Below are positions 33,732 through 42,124 of a stretch of 64,000 nt of DNA, piece after piece. The notes beneath the pieces were generated by a model. That model was not told the origin of the DNA, ran no database searches, and was given only the letters and a program-made list of their open reading frames with translations. The position numbers and the translations under genes were made by a program. Source of the stretch: an uncultured Oscillospiraceae bacterium (GTDB taxonomy: Bacteria > Bacillota > Clostridia > Oscillospirales > Oscillospiraceae); contig CANQHN010000014.1 of NCBI GenBank assembly GCA_947623745.1, positions 1-64,000 on the forward strand, written 5' to 3'. Each line of letters starts with the position of its first letter. Positions within the stretch are counted from its first letter, which is position 1.

Positions 33732-33760
33732 ATTATATCCTATCCCGCCCGTTTGCGCAA
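33732..33760 (-). promoter_or_regulatory. PAP2-dat operon promoter
   Basis: Minus-strand TTGCGC (33760-33755), 17-nt spacer, TATAAT (33737-33732). It faces the plus promoter at 33652-33680, so the two transcripts overlap. Confidence 0.7.
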
Positions 33761-33791
33761 GCCAAGATTCTGTCCCCGGGAGGTGCCAGCC

Positions 33792-34889
33792 ATGAAACAG
33801 ATCCTCTGTCTGTCCAACGAGCCCTGGAGCGCCAACCCCGGGCGCACCCAGCAGCTGGTGACCCGCCTGCGGGACGCGGATATCCTGTACTTCTCCCCCG
33901 CCCCCTCCCTGCGGGACGTGACCTGGCGCAGGCCGGGGCGGCGGGTCCGGCCCAACGTGACCGTGTTCACCCTCCCCCCCGCCTTCACCCTGGATGAGCA
34001 GATGGCCCGCCTGTTCTGGCTGGGCCAGCACCGCCTGGGCCAGTTCATCCAGGCCAAGGCGGACCGGCACCGGTTCCAGCGGCCCCTGATGTGGACCACC
34101 AACCCCGCCCACGTCCACCTGCTGGACCGGCTGGACTACGGCGCGCTGGTGTACGACTGCGACCGGGTGTGGGACGAGCTGCCCGGGGCCTGGGAGGGCT
34201 CCCTGGCCCACCAGGCGGACGTGGTCTTTGCCGCCTCCCCGGGGCTCCAGGACCGGCTCTCCCCCTGTTCGGGCAACATCGCCCTGCTGCCCAACGGGGT
34301 CAACTTCACCATGTTCTCCGGGGCCAACCGGGACGCCCGCGCCCGGCTCCTCCCCCAGGTCACTGGTCCCCTGCTGGGCTGGGTGGGGACGGTGTGGGAC
34401 GACCTGGACCTGTCCCCCCTGCTCTACGCCGCCCAGACCCGCCCGGACTGGACCTTTCTGGTCATGGGCCGCCGGGAGGGGGACAATCCCTGGGTGCGCC
34501 GGCTGCGCAAGCTGCCCAACGTGCTCTTCCACAACCCCTGCCCCCTGATGGAGGTGCCCCAGTGGCTGGAGCGGTGCGACGTGCTGCTGGACTTCCTGCG
34601 CACCACCCGGCCCTACTCCGACGTGGTGCCGGTGCGGATGTACGAGTACCTGTCCACCGGCAAACCGGTGGTGTCCATGCTCTGGCCCGACCAGGTGGAG
34701 CTGTTCCCCGACGTGGTCTACGGGGCCTACTACCCTGAGGAGCTGGTGACCATGTGCCGGCAGGCTTTGGAGGAGGCCCCGGGCTTCGTCTCCCAGCGCC
34801 GCCGGGCCTACGGCGAGCACGCGGCGTGGCCGGTCCGGTGCGACGAGATGGCCCGCATCCTGGCCGTGTCCGGACTGCTCCAGGAGTGA
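33792..34889 (+). CDS. Group 1 glycosyltransferase
   Basis: A GT-B fold protein of 365 residues. The C-terminal Rossmann domain shows NIALLPNGVNFTMFSG, LLGWVGTVWDDLDLSPL and a donor-binding region around DVVPVRMYEYLSTGKPVV, all typical of family GT4-like enzymes. There is no signal peptide or membrane segment, so it acts in the cytoplasm. Sugar and acceptor are unknown and no polysaccharide cluster surrounds it. The ATG at 33792 follows GGGAGGTG. Transcribed alone, with a weak terminator. Confidence 0.85.
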   Translation: MKQILCLSNEPWSANPGRTQQLVTRLRDADILYFSPAPSLRDVTWRRPGRRVRPNVTVFTLPPAFTLDEQMARLFWLGQHRLGQFIQAKADRHRFQRPLMWTTNPAHVHLLDRLDYGALVYDCDRVWDELPGAWEGSLAHQADVVFAASPGLQDRLSPCSGNIALLPNGVNFTMFSGANRDARARLLPQVTGPLLGWVGTVWDDLDLSPLLYAAQTRPDWTFLVMGRREGDNPWVRRLRKLPNVLFHNPCPLMEVPQWLERCDVLLDFLRTTRPYSDVVPVRMYEYLSTGKPVVSMLWPDQVELFPDVVYGAYYPEELVTMCRQALEEAPGFVSQRRRAYGEHAAWPVRCDEMARILAVSGLLQE

Positions 34890-34920
34890 GCGGACCGGCT
34901 TTCGGCTTTTCTCGTCCAAT

Positions 34921-34942
34921 CGGGGGAAAAATCCCCTTTTTC
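34921..34942 (+). terminator. Probable glycosyltransferase gene terminator
   Basis: Short stem GGGGA / TCCCC with A-rich loop followed by TTTTTCC. Only five pairs, so weak. Confidence 0.5.
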
Positions 34943-34974
34943 CTTGTGTAAGCCTACAAAAAAAATTTCCCCCC

Positions 34975-35003
34975 TTGAAAAAATCGTTTTTTTCCGATAG
35001 AAT
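34975..35003 (+). promoter_or_regulatory. Purine operon promoter
   Basis: TTGAAA (34975-34980), 17-nt spacer, TAGAAT (34998-35003). The leader to purE would be about 180 nt. Confidence 0.75.
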
Positions 35004-35044
35004 GATGTCCCGATCCCGTCGATGCAGGACAAGGAGGTCCCGAT

Positions 35045-35128
35045 ATGGCCTTTACCCGCTCTGTCCGCGCCGTGCCCCGATTTTGGGGCCCCCGATGGGG
35101 TCTTTGCGTCTATCTCCCTCCCGTGTGA
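35045..35128 (+). CDS. Leader ORF upstream of purE, 27 codons
   Basis: A short ORF, MAFTRSVRAVPRFWGPRWGL then CVYLPPV, with a strong ribosome site (AAGGAGG, 7 nt spacing). It is rich in Arg and has two Trp, without a run of a codon pointing to one amino acid. It ends 21 bp before a small terminator hairpin in the pur leader, an arrangement seen in translation-coupled attenuators. It is in a different frame from purE. It may be a regulatory peptide or merely a translated leader; no homology is claimed. Confidence 0.5.
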   Translation: MAFTRSVRAVPRFWGPRWGLCVYLPPV

Positions 35129-35149
35129 TCCATCAGGCTGTCTGTATCC

Positions 35150-35171
35150 GCAGGCGGCCTGCAACTTTTTT
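35150..35171 (+). terminator. Candidate attenuator hairpin in the pur leader
   Basis: Stem GCAGG (35150-35154) / CCTGC (35158-35162), loop CGG, then AACTTTTTT, just ahead of the purE ribosome site. CAGGC at 35134-35138 could pair with GCCTG (35157-35161) instead, giving an antiterminator. Confidence 0.5.
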
Positions 35172-35192
35172 ACAGAAAAGGAGAGGATTTCC

Positions 35193-35690
35193 ATGAAGAA
35201 AGTAGCCGTCATCATGGGCTCCGACAGCGACTGGCCGGTGGTCAAGGGCGCCTGCGCCCAGCTCAAGGAGTTCGGCATCCCCTATGAGGCCCACATCCTC
35301 AGCGCCCACCGCACCCCCGCCGCCGCGGCGGAGTTCGCCAAAAATGCCCGGGCCAACGGCTTCGGCGTGCTCATCTGCGCCGCCGGTATGGCCGCCCACC
35401 TGGCCGGCGCCTTCGCCGGCAACTCCACCCTCCCCGTCATCGGCATTCCCATGAAGGGCGGGGCCATGGACGGGCTGGACGCCCTGCTTGCCACCGTGCA
35501 GATGCCCTCCGGCATCCCCGTGGCCACCGTAGCCCTCAACGGCGCCAAGAACGCCGCCGTGCTGGCCGCCCAGATCCTGGCCGTGTCCGACGACGCGCTG
35601 GCCGCCAAGTTGGACGCCGCCCGGGAGAAGATGGCCGCCCAGATTGCCGAGAAGGAGGCCAAGCTCCAGGCGGAGCTGGCGGCAGAGTGA
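35193..35690 (+). CDS. purE: 5-(Carboxyamino)imidazole ribonucleotide mutase
   Basis: Purine synthesis enzyme forming CAIR. The 165 residues show [10 protein letters not shown] near the N-terminus, [13 protein letters not shown], and [15 protein letters not shown] with [11 protein letters not shown], the class I pattern that normally works with PurK. No purK is in the window. The ATG at 35193 follows AAAAGGAGAGG; the ORF is open to 35022 but that extension is non-conserved. The C-terminus from about 150 is an extra helix rich in E, K and A. The stop codon lies within the first copy of a repeat element. Confidence 0.95.
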   Translation: MKKVAVIMGSDSDWPVVKGACAQLKEFGIPYEAHILSAHRTPAAAAEFAKNARANGFGVLICAAGMAAHLAGAFAGNSTLPVIGIPMKGGAMDGLDALLATVQMPSGIPVATVALNGAKNAAVLAAQILAVSDDALAAKLDAAREKMAAQIAEKEAKLQAELAAE

Positions 35691-35757
35691 AGAGTTAAGA
35701 GTGGAGAGTGGAGATTGAAGATTCTTACTTTCCGCAAACCATCTCCACTCTCTGCCC
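35685..35757. repeat. Palindromic GAGAGTGGAGATTG-type repeat, copy 1
   Basis: Lies between purE and purC. Perfect 12-bp arms GAGAGTGGAGAT (35704-35715) and ATCTCCACTCTC (35741-35752). It includes the purE stop codon. Related copies are at 36543-36645 and 54137-54216. Confidence 0.8.
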
Positions 35758-35812
35758 CAGCCTCTCTTTACCGATATCAGAATAAAACAATTCACTGAAA
35801 GGATGATTGAAC

Positions 35813-36513
<701 letters not shown>

Positions 36514-36523
<10 letters not shown>

Positions 36524-36645
36524 GCCGCAGGCTTATTTGCCCAGAGTGAAGATTGGAGAGTGAAGGTTTCTCCCTCCCCATAACCATCTCCAATCTTCAC
36601 TCTCCACTCTTCACTCTCCACTCTTCACTTCTCACTCTCCCAAAG
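36514..36645. repeat. Composite repeat, copy 2, between purC and purF
   Basis: Begins with a 13-bp perfect hairpin GGGCAAATAAGCC / GGCTTATTTGCCC (36514-36526, 36530-36542) taken from the purC end. Then 17-bp arms AGAGTGAAGATTGGAGA (36543-36559) and their complement (36587-36603), followed by short tandem TCTCCACTCTTCAC units up to about 36645. Confidence 0.82.
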
Positions 36646-36662
36646 AAAAAGGAGGACCCTGA

Positions 36663-38087
36663 ATGGGCGGTTTCTTTGGCGCTGTCTCCCAGCGGGACGT
36701 GACGCTTGACATCTTTTTCGGAGTGGATTACCACTCCCACCTGGGCACCCGGCGGGGCGGCATGGTCCTGTATGACGCCGCCGGCGGGTTCCAGCGGCAG
36801 ATCCACTCCATCGAAAACACCCCCTTCCGCACCAAGTTCGAGAAGGACCTGCGCGACTTCCACGGCTGCTCCGGCATCGGCTGCATCAGCGACACCGACC
36901 CCCAGCCCCTGATGGTCCGCTCCCGGCTGGGGGTGTACGCCATCACCACTGTGGGCATCATCAACAACGCCGAACAGCTCATCGCCAAGCACTTCGCCAA
37001 CGGCGGCAACCACTTCATGGCCATGAGCTCCGGCAAGGTCAACTCCACCGAGCTGGCCGCCGCCCTGATCAACGAGGAGGACGACCTGGTCTCCGGCATC
37101 CTCCACGCCCAGGATGTGATCGAGGGCTCCCTCACCCTGCTCCTGCTCACCGAGGGGGGCGAGATCATCGCCGCCCGGGACAAGCTGGGCCGCCTGCCCG
37201 TGCTCATCGGGCAGAACGAGGAGGGCTGCTGCGTCTCCTTCGAGTCCTTCGCCTACCACAAGCTGGGCTACCGGGACGCCTACGAGCTGGGCCCCCGGGA
37301 GATCGTGAAGATCGGCCCCCGGGGGTGGGAGACCCTCTCCCCCGCCGGGAAGGAGATGAAGATCTGCGCCTTCCTGTGGACCTACTACGGCTACCCCAAC
37401 TCCAACTACGAGGGGGTCAACGTGGAGGTCATGCGGGGCCGCAACGGCCACATCATGGCCCGGGACGAGGCAGCGCGCGGCACCCTGCCCGACGTGGACT
37501 ACGTGGCCGGTGTCCCCGACTCCGGTGTGCCCCACGCCATCGGCTACGCAAACGAGAGCGGCATCCCCTTCGCCCGCCCCTTCGTCAAATATACCCCCAC
37601 CTGGCCCCGGTCCTTCATGCCCACCGACCAGACGATGCGCAACCAGGTGGCCAAGATGAAGCAGATCCCCGTGCCCGAGCTCATCGAGGGCAAGAAGCTG
37701 CTGTTCGTGGACGACTCCATCGTTCGGGGCACCCAGCTGCGGGAGACGGTGGAGTTCCTCTACGCCAGCGGTGCCAAAGAGGTCCACATGCGCTCCGCCT
37801 GCCCGCCCATCATGTACGGCTGCAAGTATCTGAACTTCTCCCGCAGCAACTCCGCCATGGAGCTCATCGCCCGCAAGACCGTCCAGGAGCTGGAGGGCGA
37901 CGAGGGCCAGGAGCACCTGGAGGAGTACGCCGACGTCCACACCCAGCGGGGCCAGTGTCTGCTCAAGTCCATCCAGGAGAAGCTGGGGTTCGACTCCCTG
38001 GGCTACCAGTCCCTGGACGGCCTGCTGGAGGCCATCGGCATCGACCGGGACAAGGTGTGCACCTACTGCTGGAACGGCAAAGAATAA
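36663..38087 (+). CDS. purF: Amidophosphoribosyltransferase homologue with degenerate glutaminase site
   Basis: By position and length (474 residues) this is the PurF of the operon, making phosphoribosylamine from PRPP. The PRPP loop LLFVDDSIVRGTQ lies near 346-358, and cysteines at about 235 (KICAFLW), 387 (MYGCKY), 466 and 469 (CTYC) match the Fe-S ligands of B. subtilis PurF. The Ntn glutaminase half does not match: it begins MGGFFGAVSQ with no Cys at position 2, and the Asn-Gly oxyanion motif (usually AHNGNLVN) reads TTVGIINN at 95-102. It may depend on free ammonia or another amidotransferase. The start ATG follows AAAGGAGGA. Confidence 0.85.
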   Translation: MGGFFGAVSQRDVTLDIFFGVDYHSHLGTRRGGMVLYDAAGGFQRQIHSIENTPFRTKFEKDLRDFHGCSGIGCISDTDPQPLMVRSRLGVYAITTVGIINNAEQLIAKHFANGGNHFMAMSSGKVNSTELAAALINEEDDLVSGILHAQDVIEGSLTLLLLTEGGEIIAARDKLGRLPVLIGQNEEGCCVSFESFAYHKLGYRDAYELGPREIVKIGPRGWETLSPAGKEMKICAFLWTYYGYPNSNYEGVNVEVMRGRNGHIMARDEAARGTLPDVDYVAGVPDSGVPHAIGYANESGIPFARPFVKYTPTWPRSFMPTDQTMRNQVAKMKQIPVPELIEGKKLLFVDDSIVRGTQLRETVEFLYASGAKEVHMRSACPPIMYGCKYLNFSRSNSAMELIARKTVQELEGDEGQEHLEEYADVHTQRGQCLLKSIQEKLGFDSLGYQSLDGLLEAIGIDRDKVCTYCWNGKE

Positions 38088-38102
38088 CAGGAGGTCTTTC
38101 TG

Positions 38103-39146
38103 ATGAATAACTCCCATTCCGCGTCCTACGCCGCCGCCGGGGTGGACGTCACCGCCGGGTATGAGGCGGTGCGCCGCATCAGGCCCATGGTGGAGTCCAC
38201 CTACATCCCCGGCGTCATGGGCACCATCGGCGGCTTCGGCGGCATGTTCGCCCCGGATTTCGCGGGAATGAAAAAGCCCGTGCTGGTCTCCGGCACCGAC
38301 GGCGTGGGCACCAAGCAGCGCATCGCCCAGCTCATGGGCAAGAACGACACCGTGGGCATCGACTGCGTGGCCATGTGCGTCAATGATATCGTCTGCGGCG
38401 GGGCCGCCCCCCTGTTCTTCCTGGACTACATCGCCTGCGGCAAGAACGACCCGGTGCGCATCGCCGAGCTGGTCTCCGGCGTGGCCGAGGGCTGCCGTCA
38501 GGCCGAGTGCGCCCTGGTGGGCGGCGAGACCGCCGAGCACCCCGGCACCATGGCCCCTGACGACTACGATCTGGCCGGGTTCTCTGTCGGCATCGTGGAC
38601 GAGGAGAAGATCATCGACGGCAAAAAGCTCTCCGAGGGGGACGTGCTCATCGGCCTGGCCTCCTCCGGCGTCCACTCCAACGGCTTCTCCCTGGTGCGCA
38701 AGGTGTTCGACGTGGAGCACGCCGACCTGACCGCCCCGGTGGCCGAACTGGGGGGCAAGGGCCTGGGCGAGGTGCTGCTGGCCCCCACCCGCATCTACGT
38801 GAAGGCCGTGAAGGCCCTGCTGAAGGCGGGCGTGGACATCCACGCCGTCAGCCACATCACCGGCGGCGGGTTCTATGAGAACGTGCCCCGGATGATGACC
38901 GATGGCCTCACCGCCCGCATCGACGTGAAATCCTTCCCCCGCCCCGCCATCTTCGACCTGATCCAAAAGGCGGGGAACATCCCCGAGCGGGACATGTACA
39001 ACACCTTCAACATGGGCATCGGCATGATCCTGGCCGTCCCCGCCGCCCAGGCGGACGCGGCCCTAGCTGCCGCCAAATCCGCCGGTGATTCCCCCTACGT
39101 CATCGGCGGCGTGGTAAGCGGCGACGGAGGCGTGGAGTTGGTATGA
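38103..39146 (+). CDS. purM: Phosphoribosylformylglycinamidine cyclo-ligase (AIR synthetase)
   Basis: ATP-dependent ring closure of FGAM to AIR. Full length at 347 residues with SYAAAGVDVTAGYEAVRRI at the N-terminus, VLVSGTDGVGTK (ATP-binding), DIVCGGAAPLFFLDYIA, ALVGGETAEHPG and HITGGGFYENVPRM. It starts 16 bp after purF with AGGAGG, and its end overlaps purN by four bases (ATGA). Confidence 0.97.
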   Translation: MNNSHSASYAAAGVDVTAGYEAVRRIRPMVESTYIPGVMGTIGGFGGMFAPDFAGMKKPVLVSGTDGVGTKQRIAQLMGKNDTVGIDCVAMCVNDIVCGGAAPLFFLDYIACGKNDPVRIAELVSGVAEGCRQAECALVGGETAEHPGTMAPDDYDLAGFSVGIVDEEKIIDGKKLSEGDVLIGLASSGVHSNGFSLVRKVFDVEHADLTAPVAELGGKGLGEVLLAPTRIYVKAVKALLKAGVDIHAVSHITGGGFYENVPRMMTDGLTARIDVKSFPRPAIFDLIQKAGNIPERDMYNTFNMGIGMILAVPAAQADAALAAAKSAGDSPYVIGGVVSGDGGVELV

Positions 39147-39769
39147 AGCGCATCGCAGTCTTAGTGTCCGGCGGCGGCACCAATTTGCAGGCCCTCATCG
39201 ACGCCCAGGGCCGGGGCGAGATTGTGAACGGCGAGATCGCCGCCGTCATCGCCTCCCGGCCCGGCGTGTTCGCCCTGGAGCGGGCGGCCAGGGCCAATAT
39301 TCCCGGGTACGTCATGGCCCGGAGGGACTACCCGGACAGCCGGGCCTACACCGTCGCCCTGCGGGACAGGCTGAAGGAGCTGGACATCGACCTGGTGGTG
39401 CTGGCCGGCTTTATGACCATCCTCACCGAGGAGCTGGTGGAGGCCTGGCCCAACGCCATCCTGAACGTCCACCCCGCCCTGATCCCCTCCTTCTGCGGTG
39501 AGGGGTTCTACGGCCTCCACGTCCACGAGCGGGCGCTGGAGTACGGGGTGAAGGTGTCCGGCGCCACCGTCCACTTCGTGAGCCGGGAGTGTGACGGCGG
39601 GCCCATCGTGCTCCAAAAGGCCGTGGCTGTGGAGGAGGGGGACACCCCGGAAATTCTCCAGCGGCGGATCATGGAGCAGGCCGAGTGGAAGCTGCTGCCA
39701 AGGGCCGTGTCCCTGTTCTGCCAGGACAAGCTGCAGGTCGAGGGACGGATCGTACACATCAAGGATTGA
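39143..39769 (+). CDS. purN: Phosphoribosylglycinamide formyltransferase (10-formyl-THF dependent)
   Basis: Transfers a formyl group to GAR. The 208 residues show VLVSGGGTNLQALID, DLVVLAGFMTIL, the catalytic Asn-x-His in LNVHPALIPSF, and SGATVHFVSRECDGGPI with the catalytic Asp. The N-terminal loop and the ATGA overlap with purM imply translational coupling. Confidence 0.96.
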   Translation: MKRIAVLVSGGGTNLQALIDAQGRGEIVNGEIAAVIASRPGVFALERAARANIPGYVMARRDYPDSRAYTVALRDRLKELDIDLVVLAGFMTILTEELVEAWPNAILNVHPALIPSFCGEGFYGLHVHERALEYGVKVSGATVHFVSRECDGGPIVLQKAVAVEEGDTPEILQRRIMEQAEWKLLPRAVSLFCQDKLQVEGRIVHIKD

Positions 39770-39780
39770 GGAGGAATACC

Positions 39781-40485
39781 ATGATCGACCTGAATCAATA
39801 TCTGCGGGACACCGCCTACCCCGGCCGGGGCATCGTCCTGGGCCGCACGGCGGACAACAAGAAGGCCGCCATCGCCTACTTCATCATGGGCCGCAGCGAG
39901 AACAGCCGCAATCGGGTCTTTGAGGCCACCGAGGACGGCATCCGTACCAAGGCCTTTGACGAGAGCAAGATGACCGACCCCAGCCTTATCATCTACCACC
40001 CTGTCCGGGTGCTGCCCAACGGCCTGACGGTGGTGACCAACGGCGACCAGACCGACACCATCCGGGACCACATCGCCATGGGCAACTGCTACCGCCACGC
40101 CCTGAATACCCGCACCTTCGAGCCCGACGGTCCCAACTGGACCCCCCGGATCTCCGGCGTGGTGAAGCCCGACGGCTCCTACAACCTGTCCATTCTGAAA
40201 TCCCTGGACGGCGACCCCTCCTGCTGCTGCCGGTACTTCTTCGAGTACGACAGGCCTGTGGCCGGCGTGGGCCACTTCATTTCCACCTACCAGGGGGACG
40301 GGAACCCCCTGCCCTCCTTCGAGGGGGAGCCCAAGCGGGCGGCGATCACCGCCGCCACCGCCCGGGAGTGGGCGGACCAGCTGTGGGAGAGCCTGAACGA
40401 GGACAACAAGGTGTCCCTGTTCGTGGAGTTCATCGACCTGGAGAGCGGGGCAAGGGAGAGCGTCATCCTCAACAAGCACCAGTGA
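39781..40485 (+). CDS. purO: IMP cyclohydrolase, PurO type
   Basis: The final step, FAICAR to IMP, by an Ntn-fold cyclohydrolase first known from archaea and also found in clostridia, replacing the cyclohydrolase half of PurH. The 234 residues begin with a block NPYPGRG-like sequence, TAYPGRGIVLGRT, then AIAYFIMGRSENSRNR and TPRISGVV, all typical. The adjacent stand-alone formyltransferase supports the role. AGGAGG precedes the ATG by 6 nt, 11 bp after purN. Confidence 0.9.
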   Translation: MIDLNQYLRDTAYPGRGIVLGRTADNKKAAIAYFIMGRSENSRNRVFEATEDGIRTKAFDESKMTDPSLIIYHPVRVLPNGLTVVTNGDQTDTIRDHIAMGNCYRHALNTRTFEPDGPNWTPRISGVVKPDGSYNLSILKSLDGDPSCCCRYFFEYDRPVAGVGHFISTYQGDGNPLPSFEGEPKRAAITAATAREWADQLWESLNEDNKVSLFVEFIDLESGARESVILNKHQ

Positions 40486-40494
40486 GGCCCGGCC

Positions 40495-40878
40495 ATGATC
40501 GACGGGGATGTGCTGTTCTTCTTTGAGGGCAGACCGAAGGCCCTGGCCCTGTACGACGCCTTCTCTGACCGGGTGCAGGCGGAGTTCCCCGACACAAAGG
40601 TGAAGGTGCAGAAGAGCCAGATCTCCTTCTCCAACCGGCGCATGTTCGCCTGCGCCTCCCTCCTGCCGGCCCGGCCCGCCGGCCGCCGGCCCAAGGAGTA
40701 CCTCACCATCACCTTCGGCCTGGACCACCGTTTGGCCTCCCCCCGCATCGACGCAGTCTCGGAGCCCTACCCAAACCGCTGGATCCACCACGTGCTCATT
40801 GCCTCGGAGGAGGAGCTGGACGGGGAGCTGATGGGCTGGATACGGGAGGCCTACCACTTCTCCGTTACAAAACGATAG
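40495..40878 (+). CDS. DUF5655-like protein
   Basis: A 127-residue soluble protein. I recognise the pattern of DUF5655: ALYDAFSDRVQAEFPDTKVK, then VQKSQISFSNRRMFAC, RPKEYLTITFGL, and SEPYPNRWIHHVLI with LMGWIREAYHFS. Its function is not known. It starts 9 bp after the PurO-type gene inside the pur operon, which suggests a purine-related or nucleotide-binding role, but that is only context. Overlap and spacing show it is transcribed with its neighbours. Confidence 0.75.
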   Translation: MIDGDVLFFFEGRPKALALYDAFSDRVQAEFPDTKVKVQKSQISFSNRRMFACASLLPARPAGRRPKEYLTITFGLDHRLASPRIDAVSEPYPNRWIHHVLIASEEELDGELMGWIREAYHFSVTKR

Positions 40879-40920
40879 GCCGGAATCATTCGGATAACGC
40901 ATTGATAAGGAGTGCTGACT

Positions 40921-42093
40921 ATGACGGAACTGGAACTGAAATACGGCTGCAACCCCAACCAGAAGCCCTCCCGCATCTTCATGGAGGGCGGCGAGCTGCC
41001 CCTCAAGGTGCTCAACGGCAAGCCGGGGTACATCAACTTCATGGACGCCCTCAACTCCTGGCAGCTGGTGAAGGCCCTGAAAAAGGCCACCGGCCTGCCG
41101 GCGGCGGCCTCCTTCAAGCACGTCTCCCCCGCCGGGGCGGCCCTGGGCCTGCCCCTGTCCGAGGAGGACCGGAAGGTGTTCTTCGCCCCCGAGGGGGAAT
41201 TGTCCCCCATCGCCTGCGCCTACATCCGCGCCCGGGGGGCCGACCGGCTGTGCTCCTTCGGCGACTGGGCCGCCCTGTCCGACCCCTGCGACGCCGACAC
41301 CGCCCGCTTCCTGGCGGCCGAGGTGTCTGACGGCGTCATCGCCCCGGGCTACACCGACGAGGCCCTGGCCATCCTGAAAACCAAGCGCAAGGGCGGCTAC
41401 AACGTGGTCCAGATCGACCCGGACTACACCCCCGCCCCCATCGAGCGGCGCAATATCTTCGGCATCACCTTTGAGCAGGGCTACAACGACCTGCGCATCG
41501 ACGAGGAGATGCTCCAGAAGATCGTCACCGAGAACAAGGACCTGCCCCAGCAGGCCAAAAACGACCTGCTCCTGGCCCTCATCACTCTGAAATATACCCA
41601 GTCCAACTCCGTGTGCTACACCAAGGACGGCCAGACCCTGGGCGTGGGCGCCGGACAGCAGAGCCGCATCCACTGCACCCGCCTGGCGGGCAACAAGGCG
41701 GACATCTGGTGGCTGCGCCGGCACCCCAAGGTGCTGGGGCTCCAGTTTGTGGACGGCATCCGCCGCCCCGATCGGGACAACGCCATCGACCTGTACATCT
41801 CCGACGAGCACGACGACGTTTTGGCCGAGGGCGCGTGGCAGAAGATTTTCCAGGTGAAGCCCGAAGTGCTCACCGAGGAGGAGAAAAAGGAGTGGATCGC
41901 CAAGCAGTCCGGGGTGTCCATTGGCTCCGACGCCTTCTTCCCCTTCGGGGACAACATCGAGCGGGCCCGGAAGTCCGGCGTGCAGTACGTGGCCCAGCCC
42001 GGCGGCTCCATCCGGGACGACCAGGTGATCGAGACCTGCAATAAACACGGCATGGTCATGTGCTTCACCGGCATAAGACTCTTCCACCACTGA
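40921..42093 (+). CDS. purH: Stand-alone AICAR formyltransferase
   Basis: Folate-dependent formyltransferase producing FAICAR; equivalent to the C-terminal domain of bifunctional PurH without the cyclohydrolase half. The 390 residues begin ELELKYGCNPNQKPSRIF; the catalytic Lys-His is in SFKHVSPAGAA, and TLKYTQSNSVCY, GAGQQSRIHCTRLAG and SDAFFPFGDNIE are further signatures. With the PurO-type enzyme it completes the last two steps. The ATG at 40921 follows AAGGAG at 8 nt. Confidence 0.93.
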   Translation: MTELELKYGCNPNQKPSRIFMEGGELPLKVLNGKPGYINFMDALNSWQLVKALKKATGLPAAASFKHVSPAGAALGLPLSEEDRKVFFAPEGELSPIACAYIRARGADRLCSFGDWAALSDPCDADTARFLAAEVSDGVIAPGYTDEALAILKTKRKGGYNVVQIDPDYTPAPIERRNIFGITFEQGYNDLRIDEEMLQKIVTENKDLPQQAKNDLLLALITLKYTQSNSVCYTKDGQTLGVGAGQQSRIHCTRLAGNKADIWWLRRHPKVLGLQFVDGIRRPDRDNAIDLYISDEHDDVLAEGAWQKIFQVKPEVLTEEEKKEWIAKQSGVSIGSDAFFPFGDNIERARKSGVQYVAQPGGSIRDDQVIETCNKHGMVMCFTGIRLFHH

Positions 42094-42124
42094 GTGTGGG
42101 CCAGAGATTAAAGAAGGTGTCGTT

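Noticed and set aside
32196-34919. A 907-codon minus ORF covering dat, PAP2 and the glycosyltransferase region
   Set aside because: Only its last 284 codons are a real protein (dat). The rest is the shadow of the plus-strand glycosyltransferase and of PAP2 in another frame.
35022-35192. N-terminal extension of PurE
   Set aside because: The frame is open by chance; the family start [14 protein letters not shown] has its own AAAAGGAGAGG site, and the upstream part overlaps the leader ORF.
36600-36645. Possible CRISPR array
   Set aside because: The TCTCCACTCTTCAC units are adjacent and short, without unique spacers of 25-40 bp, and there are no cas genes.
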